Below are positions 42,916 to 52,500 of a stretch of DNA of 64,000 bases, in pieces. Each line of letters opens with the position of its first letter. The first letter of the stretch is position 1. The notes under the pieces are model-generated. The model was not told the DNA's origin. It did no database searches and saw only the letters and a program-made list of their open reading frames with translations. The DNA comes from Fictibacillus sp. BK138 (GTDB lineage Bacteria; Bacillota; Bacilli; Bacillales; Fictibacillaceae). The translations under genes were made by a program, and so were the position numbers. Location: assembly GCF_004216955.1 (NCBI RefSeq), contig NZ_SGXL01000001.1:248001-312000 (forward strand), given 5' to 3'.

Positions 42916-44226
42916 TTGGAAAAAATCATTGTCCGTGGTGGTAGGCGGTTAGAGGGCTCTGTACGTGTTGAAGGAGCTAAGAATGCCGTACTTCCTGTCA
43001 TCGCAGCATCCATTTTAGCCAGTAAAGGCACGAGTACTATAAAAGAGGTGCCCACTCTTGCTGATGTTTTTACGATTAATGAAGTATTACGCTATTTAAA
43101 TATTGATGTAGCTTTCGAAAATGGGCAGATCCATGTAGACGCTACAAGTGAATTAAAGACGGAAGCACCATTTGAGTATGTCCGTAAAATGAGAGCATCA
43201 TTCCTAGTTATGGGACCTTTGCTTGCTCGTGTAGGATTATCTCGTATTGCACTTCCTGGAGGATGCGCAATCGGATCACGTCCGATCGATCAGCATCTTA
43301 AAGGTTTCGAAGCAATGGGTGCTAGTGTTAAGATCGGCAACGGTTTTATCGAAGCAAAAATCGACGGCCGCTTGCAAGGCGCTAAGATCTATCTAGACTT
43401 CCCAAGTGTAGGTGCTACTGAGAACATCATGATGGCAGCAACACTTGCTGAAGGAACAACCGTTATTGAGAATGCCGCAAAAGAACCAGAAATCGTTTGT
43501 TTAGCAAACTACCTGAACGCGATGGGAGCTACTGTCATCGGTGCAGGAACTGGCACGATCCGCATTGTCGGTGTTGAAGAGCTAGCTGGTGCTGAGCATT
43601 CGGTTGTACCAGACCGTATCGAAGCAGGAACTTATATGGTAGCTGCTGCGATTACACAAGGTGACGTATTAATTGAAAATGCGATCGCTGAACACTTACG
43701 TCCTTTGATCGCAAAAATGGAAGAGATGGGTGTTCAAATTCATGAAGAAGGCAACGGACTTCGTGTTCGCGGACCTCGTGAATTAAAGCCGGTTGATATC
43801 AAAACAATGCCTCACCCAGGATTCCCGACTGATCTTCAGTCGCAGATGATGGCACTATTGCTCCGTGCAAACGGAACGAGTGTAATTACGGAAACTGTGT
43901 TTGAGAACCGCTTCATGCACGTGGAAGAATTCCGCCGCATGAATGGTGACATTAAAATTGAAGGCCGTTCTTCTGTAATCAACGGACCTGTAAATCTTCA
44001 AGGTGCAGAGGTTGCTTCAACAGACCTTCGCGCAGGTGCTGCTTTAGTACTTGCTGGGCTTGTTGCAGAAGGTTACACTCGTGTAACGGAACTGAAGCAT
44101 ATTGACCGTGGATACGTTGATTTTACTGGAAAATTGGCTGCACTAGGTGCTGACATCGAACGTGTAAACGAAGGTGTAGAAACAACACCAGCGAAAGAGC
44201 AATCATTAAAAAGTAATTTAGCTTAA
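42916..44226 (+). CDS. murA: UDP-N-acetylglucosamine 1-carboxyvinyltransferase
   Basis: 436 residues. It adds enolpyruvate to UDP-GlcNAc, the first committed step of peptidoglycan synthesis. The catalytic, fosfomycin-targeted Cys117 is in [15 protein letters not shown]. The N-terminal [20 protein letters not shown] and C-terminal [15 protein letters not shown] are typical. The start is TTG with GGAGGGG upstream. Synteny (ywmB before, spoIID after) supports the murAA paralogue. Confidence 0.95.
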   Translation: MEKIIVRGGRRLEGSVRVEGAKNAVLPVIAASILASKGTSTIKEVPTLADVFTINEVLRYLNIDVAFENGQIHVDATSELKTEAPFEYVRKMRASFLVMGPLLARVGLSRIALPGGCAIGSRPIDQHLKGFEAMGASVKIGNGFIEAKIDGRLQGAKIYLDFPSVGATENIMMAATLAEGTTVIENAAKEPEIVCLANYLNAMGATVIGAGTGTIRIVGVEELAGAEHSVVPDRIEAGTYMVAAAITQGDVLIENAIAEHLRPLIAKMEEMGVQIHEEGNGLRVRGPRELKPVDIKTMPHPGFPTDLQSQMMALLLRANGTSVITETVFENRFMHVEEFRRMNGDIKIEGRSSVINGPVNLQGAEVASTDLRAGAALVLAGLVAEGYTRVTELKHIDRGYVDFTGKLAALGADIERVNEGVETTPAKEQSLKSNLA

Positions 44227-44238
44227 TATTTTTAATCC

Positions 44239-44268
44239 AAGAATCCTCGATAAGAGGGTTCTTTTTTA
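44239..44268 (+). terminator. Intrinsic terminator after murA
   Basis: AAGAATCCTC pairs with GAGGGTTCTT around a 5-base loop, followed by a T-run. Confidence 0.85.
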
Positions 44269-44281
44269 TGCTGTGAATGGG

Positions 44282-44410
44282 GTTGATTTCCGCTCCAGGT
44301 TGCTCGCTTTCCACGGGGCGTGCGGTGAGCCTCCTGCCGCTATGCGCCATTAGGAGTCTCCACCTGACCGCTCGTCCCGTAGGAGTCTCGCACCTTACGC
44401 TCCAATCAAC
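44282..44410 (-). repeat. ~130-bp terminally inverted dispersed repeat (copy 3), inverted
   Basis: Reverse-oriented copy: begins GTTGATTTCCGCTCCAGG and ends CGCTCCAATCAAC, with GGGGCGTGCGGTGAGCC and GTAGGAGTCTCGCACC inside. The central part differs from copies 1 and 2. It directly follows the murA terminator. Confidence 0.88.
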
Positions 44411-44490
44411 TTAGCTAAGAAGAGGTTGAACAAAATACTTCTAAAGCAACCATCTTTTAGAAAGCATCCTTTCATTTTTGTTGTAAAAGC

Positions 44491-44516
44491 GTTTATAACG
44501 ATAGCGGTTCGGGAAA
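44491..44516 (+). promoter_or_regulatory. Candidate sigma-B promoter
   Basis: GTTTAT and GGGAAA separated by 14 bases resemble the general-stress consensus GTTTAA-N12/15-GGGTAT. They lie about 45 bases before the small membrane protein gene. The match is imperfect. Confidence 0.45.
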
Positions 44517-44561
44517 TCTATAACTAGTTGCACGAAAACCATTTGAAAGGATGTCGAACTC

Positions 44562-44708
44562 ATGCTTTGGACCATAATCGGAATATTAATCGTACTTTGG
44601 TTACTAGGTGTAATCTTTAAAGTAGCTGGCGGAATCATACATATTTTACTCGTCATCGCTGTGATCGTGTTCCTCTTAAACTTCTTTAAAGGCAGAAAAA
44701 TGAAATAG
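44562..44708 (+). CDS. Small membrane protein, lmo0937/DUF5670-like
   Basis: 48 residues (MLWTIIGILIVLWLLGVIFK at the start), two hydrophobic stretches separated by VAGGIIH and a basic end FKGRKMK. The pattern matches the lmo0937-type small membrane proteins of Bacillales. GAAAGGATG precedes the ATG by a normal distance, and a terminator follows. The candidate sigma-B promoter suggests a stress role, which is inferred. Confidence 0.75.
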   Translation: MLWTIIGILIVLWLLGVIFKVAGGIIHILLVIAVIVFLLNFFKGRKMK

Positions 44709-44721
44709 CTTTATTCAATGA

Positions 44722-44752
44722 AAAGCTGGCCATGATGGCTGGCTTTTTTGTT
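44722..44752 (+). terminator. Intrinsic terminator after the small membrane protein gene
   Basis: AAAGCTGGCC pairs with GGCTGGCTTT (two wobbles), followed by TTTTTTG. Confidence 0.75.
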
Positions 44753-44870
44753 TTTAATAGAGGTTTTATTAGTAAAATTAAAAAGAAATTCGTAAAAAGC
44801 TAACCTTCTTGTGGTCCAGCTTTTATTTTTTTACAGATGTAGAAGCACTCAACGGGAGCATTTTGTGCGT

Positions 44871-45015
44871 CTGCGTGGAAACAATCTCTTTCTGCGTGAA
44901 ACGAAGGGGAGTAGGCGTGGAACTCATGATTCCTGCGTGAAACGGAACCTTGTTTGCGTGAAAACCTCTGCTTTTTGCGTGAACGTGTAACAGATAAAAG
45001 AACACGTACCGTAAA
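44871..45015. repeat. Periodic intergenic array, family A (copy 2)
   Basis: GCGTG cores start at 44873, 44894, 44915, 44935, 44956 and 44977 (spacing 21, 21, 20, 21, 21), mostly TGCGTGAAA. The terminal module follows: ACGTGT (44983-44988), 13 bases, ACACGT (45002-45007) and then ACCGTAA, as in copies 1 and 3. Confidence 0.88.
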
Positions 45016-45110
45016 CCGAACTAAATAATGCCAAAAAGTAGTTCTATTCTCCTGTTTTATTAAAAATAAGCTTTCAAATGGTACGTTATAATCAAAATTT
45101 TTAAAATAGT

Positions 45111-45138
45111 TTGAAAATAAAATAAATGATGGTAATAT
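45111..45138 (+). promoter_or_regulatory. Candidate promoter of the neutral protease gene
   Basis: TTGAAA and TAATAT separated by 16 bases, about 50 bases before the start codon. Confidence 0.5.
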
Positions 45139-45183
45139 GAATCCACTGGCTTCAAAAAAATTACATAAAGCAAAGGGGATTGA

Positions 45184-46863
<1,680 letters not shown>

Positions 46864-46876
46864 ATAACCGTAAACC

Positions 46877-46910
46877 CCTGATCTTCCATGTGAGGATCAG
46901 GTTTTTTTTA
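46877..46910 (+). terminator. Intrinsic terminator after the protease gene
   Basis: CCTGATC pairs with GATCAGG around an 11-base loop, followed by eight T residues. Confidence 0.85.
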
Positions 46911-46991
46911 TCGTTGTTCAATAATAAATGAAAGAATGGGAAGTTTAACAGATAGAGATGTAGATTTTGTTTCATAGAAGGAAGATGAATC

Positions 46992-47702
46992 ATGAACCTG
47001 AAAGAAGTGTTATTTCAAGCAGAAGATTTAAGCATAATCGAACAAATCTTTAGAACTTCCTTGCTGTATTTTTTATTATTTGCGTCAGATAAAGCAATGG
47101 GTTTTAAGCAAAATGCTATTACGACACCTTATAATTTCATCATGGCAGCTGGAATAAGTCATATCTCTGCAACCCGAATCGTGGTTCCTGAATCGCGGCC
47201 GATCGATGCCTTTGCCATAATCATCGTTTATACCATTTTCATGCTGTTTATGTCCTATTTCGGTTATCTCAAGTTCCCATCCGTGATATCCCAAACTCCA
47301 ACGATTATCGTGAAAAACGGTAAGATCATTCAGAAAAACTTAAAGAAAACAAGGCTTACGCTAGACAATGTGTTTTCCATTTTAAGAGTAAAAGATGCTT
47401 TTAATCTTGAAAAAGTAAAATATCTAGCTGCCGAAACAACAGGAGATTTTAGTGTCGCAATCGACAGTAAAGAGCAGCCTGTTTCAAAGTCTTCTATGGG
47501 GATTCCAACCACTCCAAATGAGCTGTCTCAGCTTTTGATCTATGAAGGAAAACTGGATAAGCGGGTGCTTCAGAAAAATAATCTAGACAGCGAGTGGGTA
47601 GACCAGCAGCTCAAGAAGTTTAATATTTACGCGGTCAAAGATGTTTTTGTGGGGATTCTTACACCTGGTGGAACACTATACATAAACAAGCAGGGGGATT
47701 AA
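46992..47702 (+). CDS. DUF421 (YetF-type) membrane protein
   Basis: 236 residues: three N-terminal membrane helices (to about 90), then a cytosolic alpha/beta part with QTPTIIVKNGKIIQKNLKKT and LDNVFSILRVKDAFNLEKVK, the YetF/DUF421 signature. YetF-type proteins are widespread in spore formers and some are tied to spore germination; a function here is unknown. A second DUF421 gene begins two bases later, so the two may work as a pair. Confidence 0.85.
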   Translation: MNLKEVLFQAEDLSIIEQIFRTSLLYFLLFASDKAMGFKQNAITTPYNFIMAAGISHISATRIVVPESRPIDAFAIIIVYTIFMLFMSYFGYLKFPSVISQTPTIIVKNGKIIQKNLKKTRLTLDNVFSILRVKDAFNLEKVKYLAAETTGDFSVAIDSKEQPVSKSSMGIPTTPNELSQLLIYEGKLDKRVLQKNNLDSEWVDQQLKKFNIYAVKDVFVGILTPGGTLYINKQGD

Positions 47703-47703
47703 G

Positions 47704-48405
47704 ATGCCTCAAGTTTTTGGTGAACTAAAAGACATTACATTAATGGGCTATGTGTTTAGAACCATCCTGGTAGGGATGATCGTTTTTTTGGTTGGAAGGT
47801 TTGTGTCAAAAAGATCTTTCAGCCAGATGACTACCTTTGACTTTGCACTGATCTGGATTCTAGGGGCACTAACGGTTTCACCTTTATTAGATGGAGAGGT
47901 GACCTTTACACGAACAATCACACCCATATTAACACTATTCTTCTGGCATACCCTCCTTAGTCTGATTTCGTTGAAGAGCAGATCTTTTGCCCACTTTTTT
48001 AACGGAAAACCACTTCTTCTGATCGATGACGGGAAAATCGTCAAGAAACATCTGAAAAAGCACTTTATGAACATTGATCTCTTGCTGGCTGAACTTAGAA
48101 TCAGAAAAGTGTTTAATATTTCAGAAGTCAGGTATTGCATGCTGCCGAACGGGCAGTTAAGTATCATGAAATACAGTGCGCATGATCCTGTGACGCCATC
48201 AGATGTGAAAGTTGCCGCATCCCCTGTTGAGATTCCGTTAGTTGTGATTAATGATGGGAATCTTTTTGAAGAGAATCTGAAAAAAGCTGAAGTAGACCTG
48301 ACGTGGCTAAAAGAAAATTTGAAGACGCATCAAGTTGACCGTGTAGAGTCCGTGTACCTGGCGACTGTTGATCAACACAAAAAGTTGTATGTATCGAAAA
48401 AATAA
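47704..48405 (+). CDS. Second DUF421 (YetF-type) membrane protein
   Basis: 233 residues with the same order: about three membrane helices, then GKPLLLIDDGKIVKKHLKKH and LLLAELRIRKVFNISEVRYC. It is clearly a diverged paralogue of the previous protein and probably its partner, since the genes are almost contiguous. It is followed by a strong bidirectional terminator. Confidence 0.85.
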   Translation: MPQVFGELKDITLMGYVFRTILVGMIVFLVGRFVSKRSFSQMTTFDFALIWILGALTVSPLLDGEVTFTRTITPILTLFFWHTLLSLISLKSRSFAHFFNGKPLLLIDDGKIVKKHLKKHFMNIDLLLAELRIRKVFNISEVRYCMLPNGQLSIMKYSAHDPVTPSDVKVAASPVEIPLVVINDGNLFEENLKKAEVDLTWLKENLKTHQVDRVESVYLATVDQHKKLYVSKK

Positions 48406-48409
48406 AGCA

Positions 48410-48438
48410 GGGTATCCGATTGCCGGATACCCTTTTTT
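48410..48438. terminator. Bidirectional intrinsic terminator
   Basis: GGGTATCCG and CGGATACCC form a perfect 9-bp stem, with T residues after and A residues before, between convergent genes. Confidence 0.85.
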
Positions 48439-49051
48439 ATAGACCATTCACCGCCAGCTTTCCAAGCGGTCCGTTCTCATCGATGATATTCTGCAGGTCG
48501 AACAGCGAAATAACAAACATTGGAAATCCATAAGCATAAGCAGTAAGGTCATACAGCTGATAGTAGATGACGAGCGCTTTATCGGCAATATAGTAATCTT
48601 GATTCAGGCTGATGGTTTTGAAAGGTTCGAACGTGAAGATCTGCTGCTGCTTTATCTGTTCTTTTATGATCCGGCTTAAAACTTGCACGTAGTTGCTGCC
48701 CGGTTTGAAGAGATCTTTTAACTGATATGTCCGTCCTGTTGTCAGGTCCCATGTTTGCGATTTAATATACGTCATCCCGTGTGCCGCCATTGGGGTGTAG
48801 CCGTAATTTAGGAATCCAATGCTCAGAATGTTCTTTTCGTTGGTTTTTACCGCGAACTCTCCGTACATAGTAGGCCGTGCTTCAGGATTTTGCATCTGCT
48901 GAAGCTCTTGGTTGATCTGAATGATCTGCTGATTCACTTGCTGCTGGATACGAGGATTGATCATGCCTTCGATCTGCGGGTAGTAGATTCTCATCTGGCC
49001 AGGAGAATAGGTAAGTGTCCTGACAAGAACAGGAGGCTGAAAGTTGTCCAT
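48437..49051 (-). CDS. DUF3298-type protein (RsiV-like domain)
   Basis: 204 residues starting MDNFQPPVLVRTLTYS, after AAAGGGTGAG. The protein has the DUF3298/DUF4163-type layout seen in RsiV and related proteins: an N-terminal strand-helix unit (YYPQIEGMINPRIQQQVNQQ) and a C-terminal domain with LTTGRTYQLKDLFKPGSNYV and LVIYYQLYDLTAYAYGFPMF. No signal peptide is seen from this start, so it may be cytosolic or spore-associated. The open frame upstream to 49159 lacks support. Function unknown. Confidence 0.72.
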   Translation of the reverse strand: MDNFQPPVLVRTLTYSPGQMRIYYPQIEGMINPRIQQQVNQQIIQINQELQQMQNPEARPTMYGEFAVKTNEKNILSIGFLNYGYTPMAAHGMTYIKSQTWDLTTGRTYQLKDLFKPGSNYVQVLSRIIKEQIKQQQIFTFEPFKTISLNQDYYIADKALVIYYQLYDLTAYAYGFPMFVISLFDLQNIIDENGPLGKLAVNGL

Positions 49052-49245
49052 ACTGCTCACCCTTTCGTTGGGTCTCTTTTTCATTTTATGCAGCGTGCAG
49101 CTTGTAACAGAAGGCTTGAAAACAAAACTTGTAAAGCGGTCATAGCCAGCACATTTCAATTGTAAAAATACTAGTTTTCATGTTCTAAAGGCCCAACCTT
49201 TTGTATAAGTTGTATGGTAGAAAACAAATAGGAGGGCATTGGAAC

Positions 49246-50277
49246 GTGAATGTTAAAATTAAGCCACTGATCTGGATTCTAGCAATTTTTGTTGCCATAA
49301 TCGTCTTACTCCCTGCCATACTCGTACTACCATTTTCGTCGGCGCCTCCTGAATGGAAAGAACAGAATCAGGCAAGGCCGTCTGAGAGAATGCTAGCTTT
49401 GGAAATTCCGCACTCGGACATCGTCGTCCCTGTATTTCGAACGGAAAAAGATACGGTTGAGAACATCCCGTTAGAAGAGTATGTGGCAGGAGTAGTAGCC
49501 TCTGAGATGCCGGCGGACTTTGAGCTCGAGGCACTGAAAGCACAAGCACTAACCGCAAGAACGTTTATTGTAAAAGCGATGCTTAACCCCGGGAAAGATG
49601 ATAGTTTGCCAGAGGAAGCCATCGTGACCGACACGATCATGCATCAAGTGTACAAAGGAAACGATGAACTGGAGGCGCTTTGGGGAGACGATTTTAACAA
49701 GAAGCTCGCAAAGATCGTAGAAGCGGTCACAGAGACAAAGGGACAGATCTTAACGTATGAAGGAGAGCCGATTCAGGCGAGCTTCTTCTCTACGAGCAAT
49801 GGTTTCACCGTTAATTCAGAAGACTATTGGAAAAATAAATACCCATACTTAAGAAGTGTAGAAAGTCCATGGGATAAAAAGTCGCCGAAGTATGTGCAGA
49901 CTGTTCAGCTGCAAGTTAGAACCGTTGAGGAGAAGCTGGGCGTTTCGATCAAAAAGGACGGAAAAGTTGGTAAAGTTGTCGCGACAACGAGCGGGAAACG
50001 AATCGGCAAGTTCGCGATCGGGAAAAAAGAGTTCACCGGAAAAGAAATACGAGAGAAGCTCGGTCTCCGCTCCACTGATTTTCAAATGGAGAAAAAGGGG
50101 AAAGAGATTACCATCACCACAAAAGGCTATGGCCATGGAGTTGGTTTGAGTCAGTACGGCGCGAACGGAATGGCGGCGGAAGGCAAGTCGTATAAGGAGA
50201 TCGTAAACTATTATTATAAGGGGATCGAGATAACAGATTACAAGCCGATTGCAGACAAGGGATTGGCTCTGAAGTGA
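49246..50277 (+). CDS. spoIID: Stage II sporulation protein D (lytic transglycosylase)
   Basis: 343 residues. One N-terminal membrane helix (about 8-28), then the SpoIID peptidoglycan-cleaving domain. YVAGVVASEMPADFELEALK holds the family's catalytic Glu, and YGHGVGLSQYGANGMAAEGK the C-terminal signature. With SpoIIM/SpoIIP it thins septal peptidoglycan for engulfment. The start is GTG with GGAGGG upstream; an earlier TTG in frame has no RBS. Confidence 0.93.
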   Translation: MNVKIKPLIWILAIFVAIIVLLPAILVLPFSSAPPEWKEQNQARPSERMLALEIPHSDIVVPVFRTEKDTVENIPLEEYVAGVVASEMPADFELEALKAQALTARTFIVKAMLNPGKDDSLPEEAIVTDTIMHQVYKGNDELEALWGDDFNKKLAKIVEAVTETKGQILTYEGEPIQASFFSTSNGFTVNSEDYWKNKYPYLRSVESPWDKKSPKYVQTVQLQVRTVEEKLGVSIKKDGKVGKVVATTSGKRIGKFAIGKKEFTGKEIREKLGLRSTDFQMEKKGKEITITTKGYGHGVGLSQYGANGMAAEGKSYKEIVNYYYKGIEITDYKPIADKGLALK

Positions 50278-50295
50278 ATTGTGTGAGAATTGTAG

Positions 50296-50331
50296 GGGGT
50301 CTGTCCCGGGTCTGTCCCCGGGACAGACCCC
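50296..50331. repeat. REP-like palindrome GGGGTCTGTCCC
   Basis: GGGGTCTGTCCC and GGGACAGACCCC form perfect 12-bp arms separated by 12 bases that contain another GGGTCTGTCCCC. This motif is common in Firmicutes intergenic DNA and is typical of REP elements mobilised by RAYT/IS200-like transposases. It sits between spoIID and its terminator. Confidence 0.75.
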
Positions 50332-50343
50332 TTCTCTATAGAG

Positions 50344-50381
50344 AACCGCATTGTGCGATAAGGCATAATGCGGTTTTTTCT
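50344..50381 (+). terminator. Intrinsic terminator after spoIID
   Basis: AACCGCATT pairs with AATGCGGTT, followed by TTTTTC. Confidence 0.8.
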
Positions 50382-50419
50382 TATGTCGAAAGAAACTTTC
50401 AAAAAATTTTCGCACTAAA

Positions 50420-50450
50420 GTATATATTTTCAGAATTCTGTTCAAACTTG
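50420..50450 (+). promoter_or_regulatory. Candidate sigma-F promoter of spoIIQ
   Basis: GTATA (50420-50424) is followed after 15 bases by GTTCAAACTTG, which fits the forespore consensus GYATA-N15-GGnnAnAnT with one mismatch. spoIIQ is a sigma-F gene in B. subtilis. Confidence 0.6.
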
Positions 50451-50468
50451 TTGCTGAGGTGATGAAAA

Positions 50469-51437
50469 ATGAAAGAAGAAGAAAAACAAAACAAAAAAAC
50501 AGTACCGATGAAAGGTAAGAATGCTATGAAAAAACGTTGGGTTTATCCTGCAGTGTATCTTAGTTTTGCAGCAGTCATTTTAACATCTGTTCTATGGTAT
50601 CAAAACGATGCGAAAAATACGGAGAATAATAATACTCCAGAAAGCGCATTAGAAGATGATGGAACAGCAGTACCAGTTTCACTTACAAAAGAAGTATTCC
50701 AAATGCCAGTCGCTGACCCTGAAGCCGTTGAAGTCGTGAAGGATTTCTTTAGTTCAGACGCTACAGCTCAAGAGCAAGAAGCAGCACTAGTATTCTATAA
50801 CAATATCTACTACCAAAATCGCGGTATCGATTTAGCAACGGAAGATGGTAAAGCGTTCGATGTAACCGCTGCACTGAGTGGTAATGTTGTAAAAGTCGCA
50901 AAAGACCCTGCCCTAGGCTTTGTTGTAGAAGTGGAACATGACAAAGGTGTTGTAACACACTATTCATCACTAGCTTCTGTATCTGTTAAGCAAGGTGACC
51001 AAGTGAAACAAGGAGCAGTCCTTGGACAAGCTGGCGAAAATGCATATGATAAGGACGCAAAAGTTCACGCACACTTCGAAGTCCGCAAAGACGGAGAAGC
51101 AGTGGACCCAGTAATGGCTTGGGATCAATCTGTAGCACAGCTCGCTTCAGCTGTTGAAGATTCTCGTAAAGAGATGAAGAAAGCAGAAGAGAAAAAAGCA
51201 GCGGAAGAGCAGAAAAAAGCAGAAGAGCAAAAGCCTGGTAAAGAGGAAAAACCAGCAGCACCAAAAGCCGACGATAAAGGCGGCAAAGATACTAAAGGCA
51301 CAAAAGACGGTAAAGACGGCAAAGATGGAAAAGACGCTAACCGTGAACAAGAATCATCATCTCAATCTGCAGAAGACACTGATGCTCCAGCAGAATCAGA
51401 TGAAACATCAGCAGATGATTCAGGTGCAAACGAATAA
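50469..51437 (+). CDS. spoIIQ: Stage II sporulation protein Q
   Basis: 322 residues. It has a short basic cytosolic N-terminus, one membrane helix (about 25-45), and an M23/LytM domain (about 85-220) in the intermembrane space, where SpoIIQ pairs with SpoIIIAH to form the channel between forespore and mother cell. The first metal-binding His of M23 enzymes is replaced (NRGID in place of HxGxD) while HAHFEV keeps the last two His, so the domain is a binding and not a cleaving unit, as in B. subtilis. The C-terminal ~100 residues are low-complexity, Lys/Glu-rich then GKDGKDGKD and acidic, making it longer than the B. subtilis protein. Confidence 0.92.
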   Translation: MKEEEKQNKKTVPMKGKNAMKKRWVYPAVYLSFAAVILTSVLWYQNDAKNTENNNTPESALEDDGTAVPVSLTKEVFQMPVADPEAVEVVKDFFSSDATAQEQEAALVFYNNIYYQNRGIDLATEDGKAFDVTAALSGNVVKVAKDPALGFVVEVEHDKGVVTHYSSLASVSVKQGDQVKQGAVLGQAGENAYDKDAKVHAHFEVRKDGEAVDPVMAWDQSVAQLASAVEDSRKEMKKAEEKKAAEEQKKAEEQKPGKEEKPAAPKADDKGGKDTKGTKDGKDGKDGKDANREQESSSQSAEDTDAPAESDETSADDSGANE

Positions 51438-51449
51438 GTATGAAAAAGA

Positions 51450-51482
51450 AGCTGTCCCGAAGATTTTCGGGGCAGTTTTTTC
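51450..51482 (+). terminator. Intrinsic terminator after spoIIQ
   Basis: GCTGTCCCGA pairs with TCGGGGCAG(T), followed by six T residues. Confidence 0.85.
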
Positions 51483-51558
51483 ATTTTTGCTGCAAAAATA
51501 AATGGGATAAGCAAATCAAGACGATTTTACACTCGAAAAATCGCATCAAATTTATTTC

Positions 51559-51704
51559 CTGCGTGAAACGAACAAAGTTCTACGTGGAACCAAGCAACTT
51601 TTGCGGGGAGCGGGTATCTTTCTGCGTGAAAGTTAAGCTTCTCTGCGTGAAACGAGCCTTATTTGGAGCGAACGTGTAACAGAAAAAAGAACACGTACCG
51701 TAAC
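51559..51704. repeat. Periodic intergenic array, family A (copy 3)
   Basis: Units start at 51561 (GCGTG), 51582 (ACGTG), 51603 (GCGGG), 51624 (GCGTG) and 51645 (GCGTG), exactly 21 bp apart. The terminal module follows: GGAGCGAACGTGT, 13 bases, then ACACGTACCGTAA. Two units carry substitutions, but the spacing is intact. Confidence 0.87.
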
Positions 51705-51710
51705 ACACAT

Positions 51711-52034
51711 AATCCCCAAGGATTTCCTCACCCGAGCCTCCTTTCACTAATAAATTTTTCACCTGTTTATGCAGGTTTTTTCACAAAAATGGACATTTCC
51801 CCTTGTCCCAGTTGAGATTTAGGCATATAACGAAAACTTGGTTAATAAGATGTTACAAAACCTACAATAATTCAAATTGAGGGTGAGCGGTGAGAAATCG
51901 TACTATGGCTGCGGTGGAAAAAGGGGAATGGAAGCAATACTTATAAGCCGAAGATGACAACGAAACTTGTCACGTAGCTTGTTCATAGAAGTCTCTATCG
52001 CATCTCTCACATCCATTTTAGGGAGGCGAGTGGT
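51711..52034. other. Intergenic stretch before spoIIID
   Basis: A short hairpin ACCTG-N6-CAGGT followed by six T residues (51761-51782) could be a weak terminator. No clear sigma-E promoter for spoIIID was recognised, and no gene is supported. Confidence 0.45.
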
Positions 52035-52301
52035 GTGCACGATTACATCAAAGAGCGAACCATCAAGATAGGACGGTATATCGTGGAGACAAGAAAAACA
52101 GTCCGCATGATCGCAAAAGAATTCGGGGTTTCCAAAAGCACGGTGCATAAAGACCTCACCGAGCGGCTGCCTGAAATTAATCCGGATCTTGCAAACAATG
52201 TAAAAGAAATCCTCGAATACCACAAGTCCATCCGCCACTTGCGGGGTGGAGAAGCGACGCGCGTAAAATATAAAAAAGGCGCAGAGGAAGTTGTTCAATA
52301 A
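52035..52301 (+). CDS. spoIIID: Sporulation transcriptional regulator SpoIIID
   Basis: 88 residues, a small helix-turn-helix DNA-binding protein that tunes sigma-E genes in the mother cell. TVRMIAKEFGVSKSTVHKDL (about residues 22-41) is the helix-turn-helix. The C-terminal basic tail RVKYKKGAEE is typical. The start is GTG with AGGGAGG upstream. It is followed by mbl as in B. subtilis. Confidence 0.95.
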   Translation: MHDYIKERTIKIGRYIVETRKTVRMIAKEFGVSKSTVHKDLTERLPEINPDLANNVKEILEYHKSIRHLRGGEATRVKYKKGAEEVVQ

Positions 52302-52414
52302 ATAAGTCTGTAATTGATAGGGATGCAACATGACACCAAAATCATTATGTGCCGCATAGGTCTGACGTCCAATAATTAATTTTTGACAATATTTCACCTT
52401 GTTCGACAAACTTG

Positions 52415-52423
52415 TGATATAAT
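52415..52423 (+). promoter_or_regulatory. Extended -10 promoter of mbl
   Basis: TGATATAAT is an extended -10 (TGN before TATAAT). No good -35 lies at 16-18 bases. It is about 75 bases before the mbl ATG. Confidence 0.5.
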
Positions 52424-52500
52424 GATAAATTGGATAGAACTTCGATTTTTTACTAAAAATGTCATTATATTGTAAGGATGTTTAACAGGGAGGATATAAC

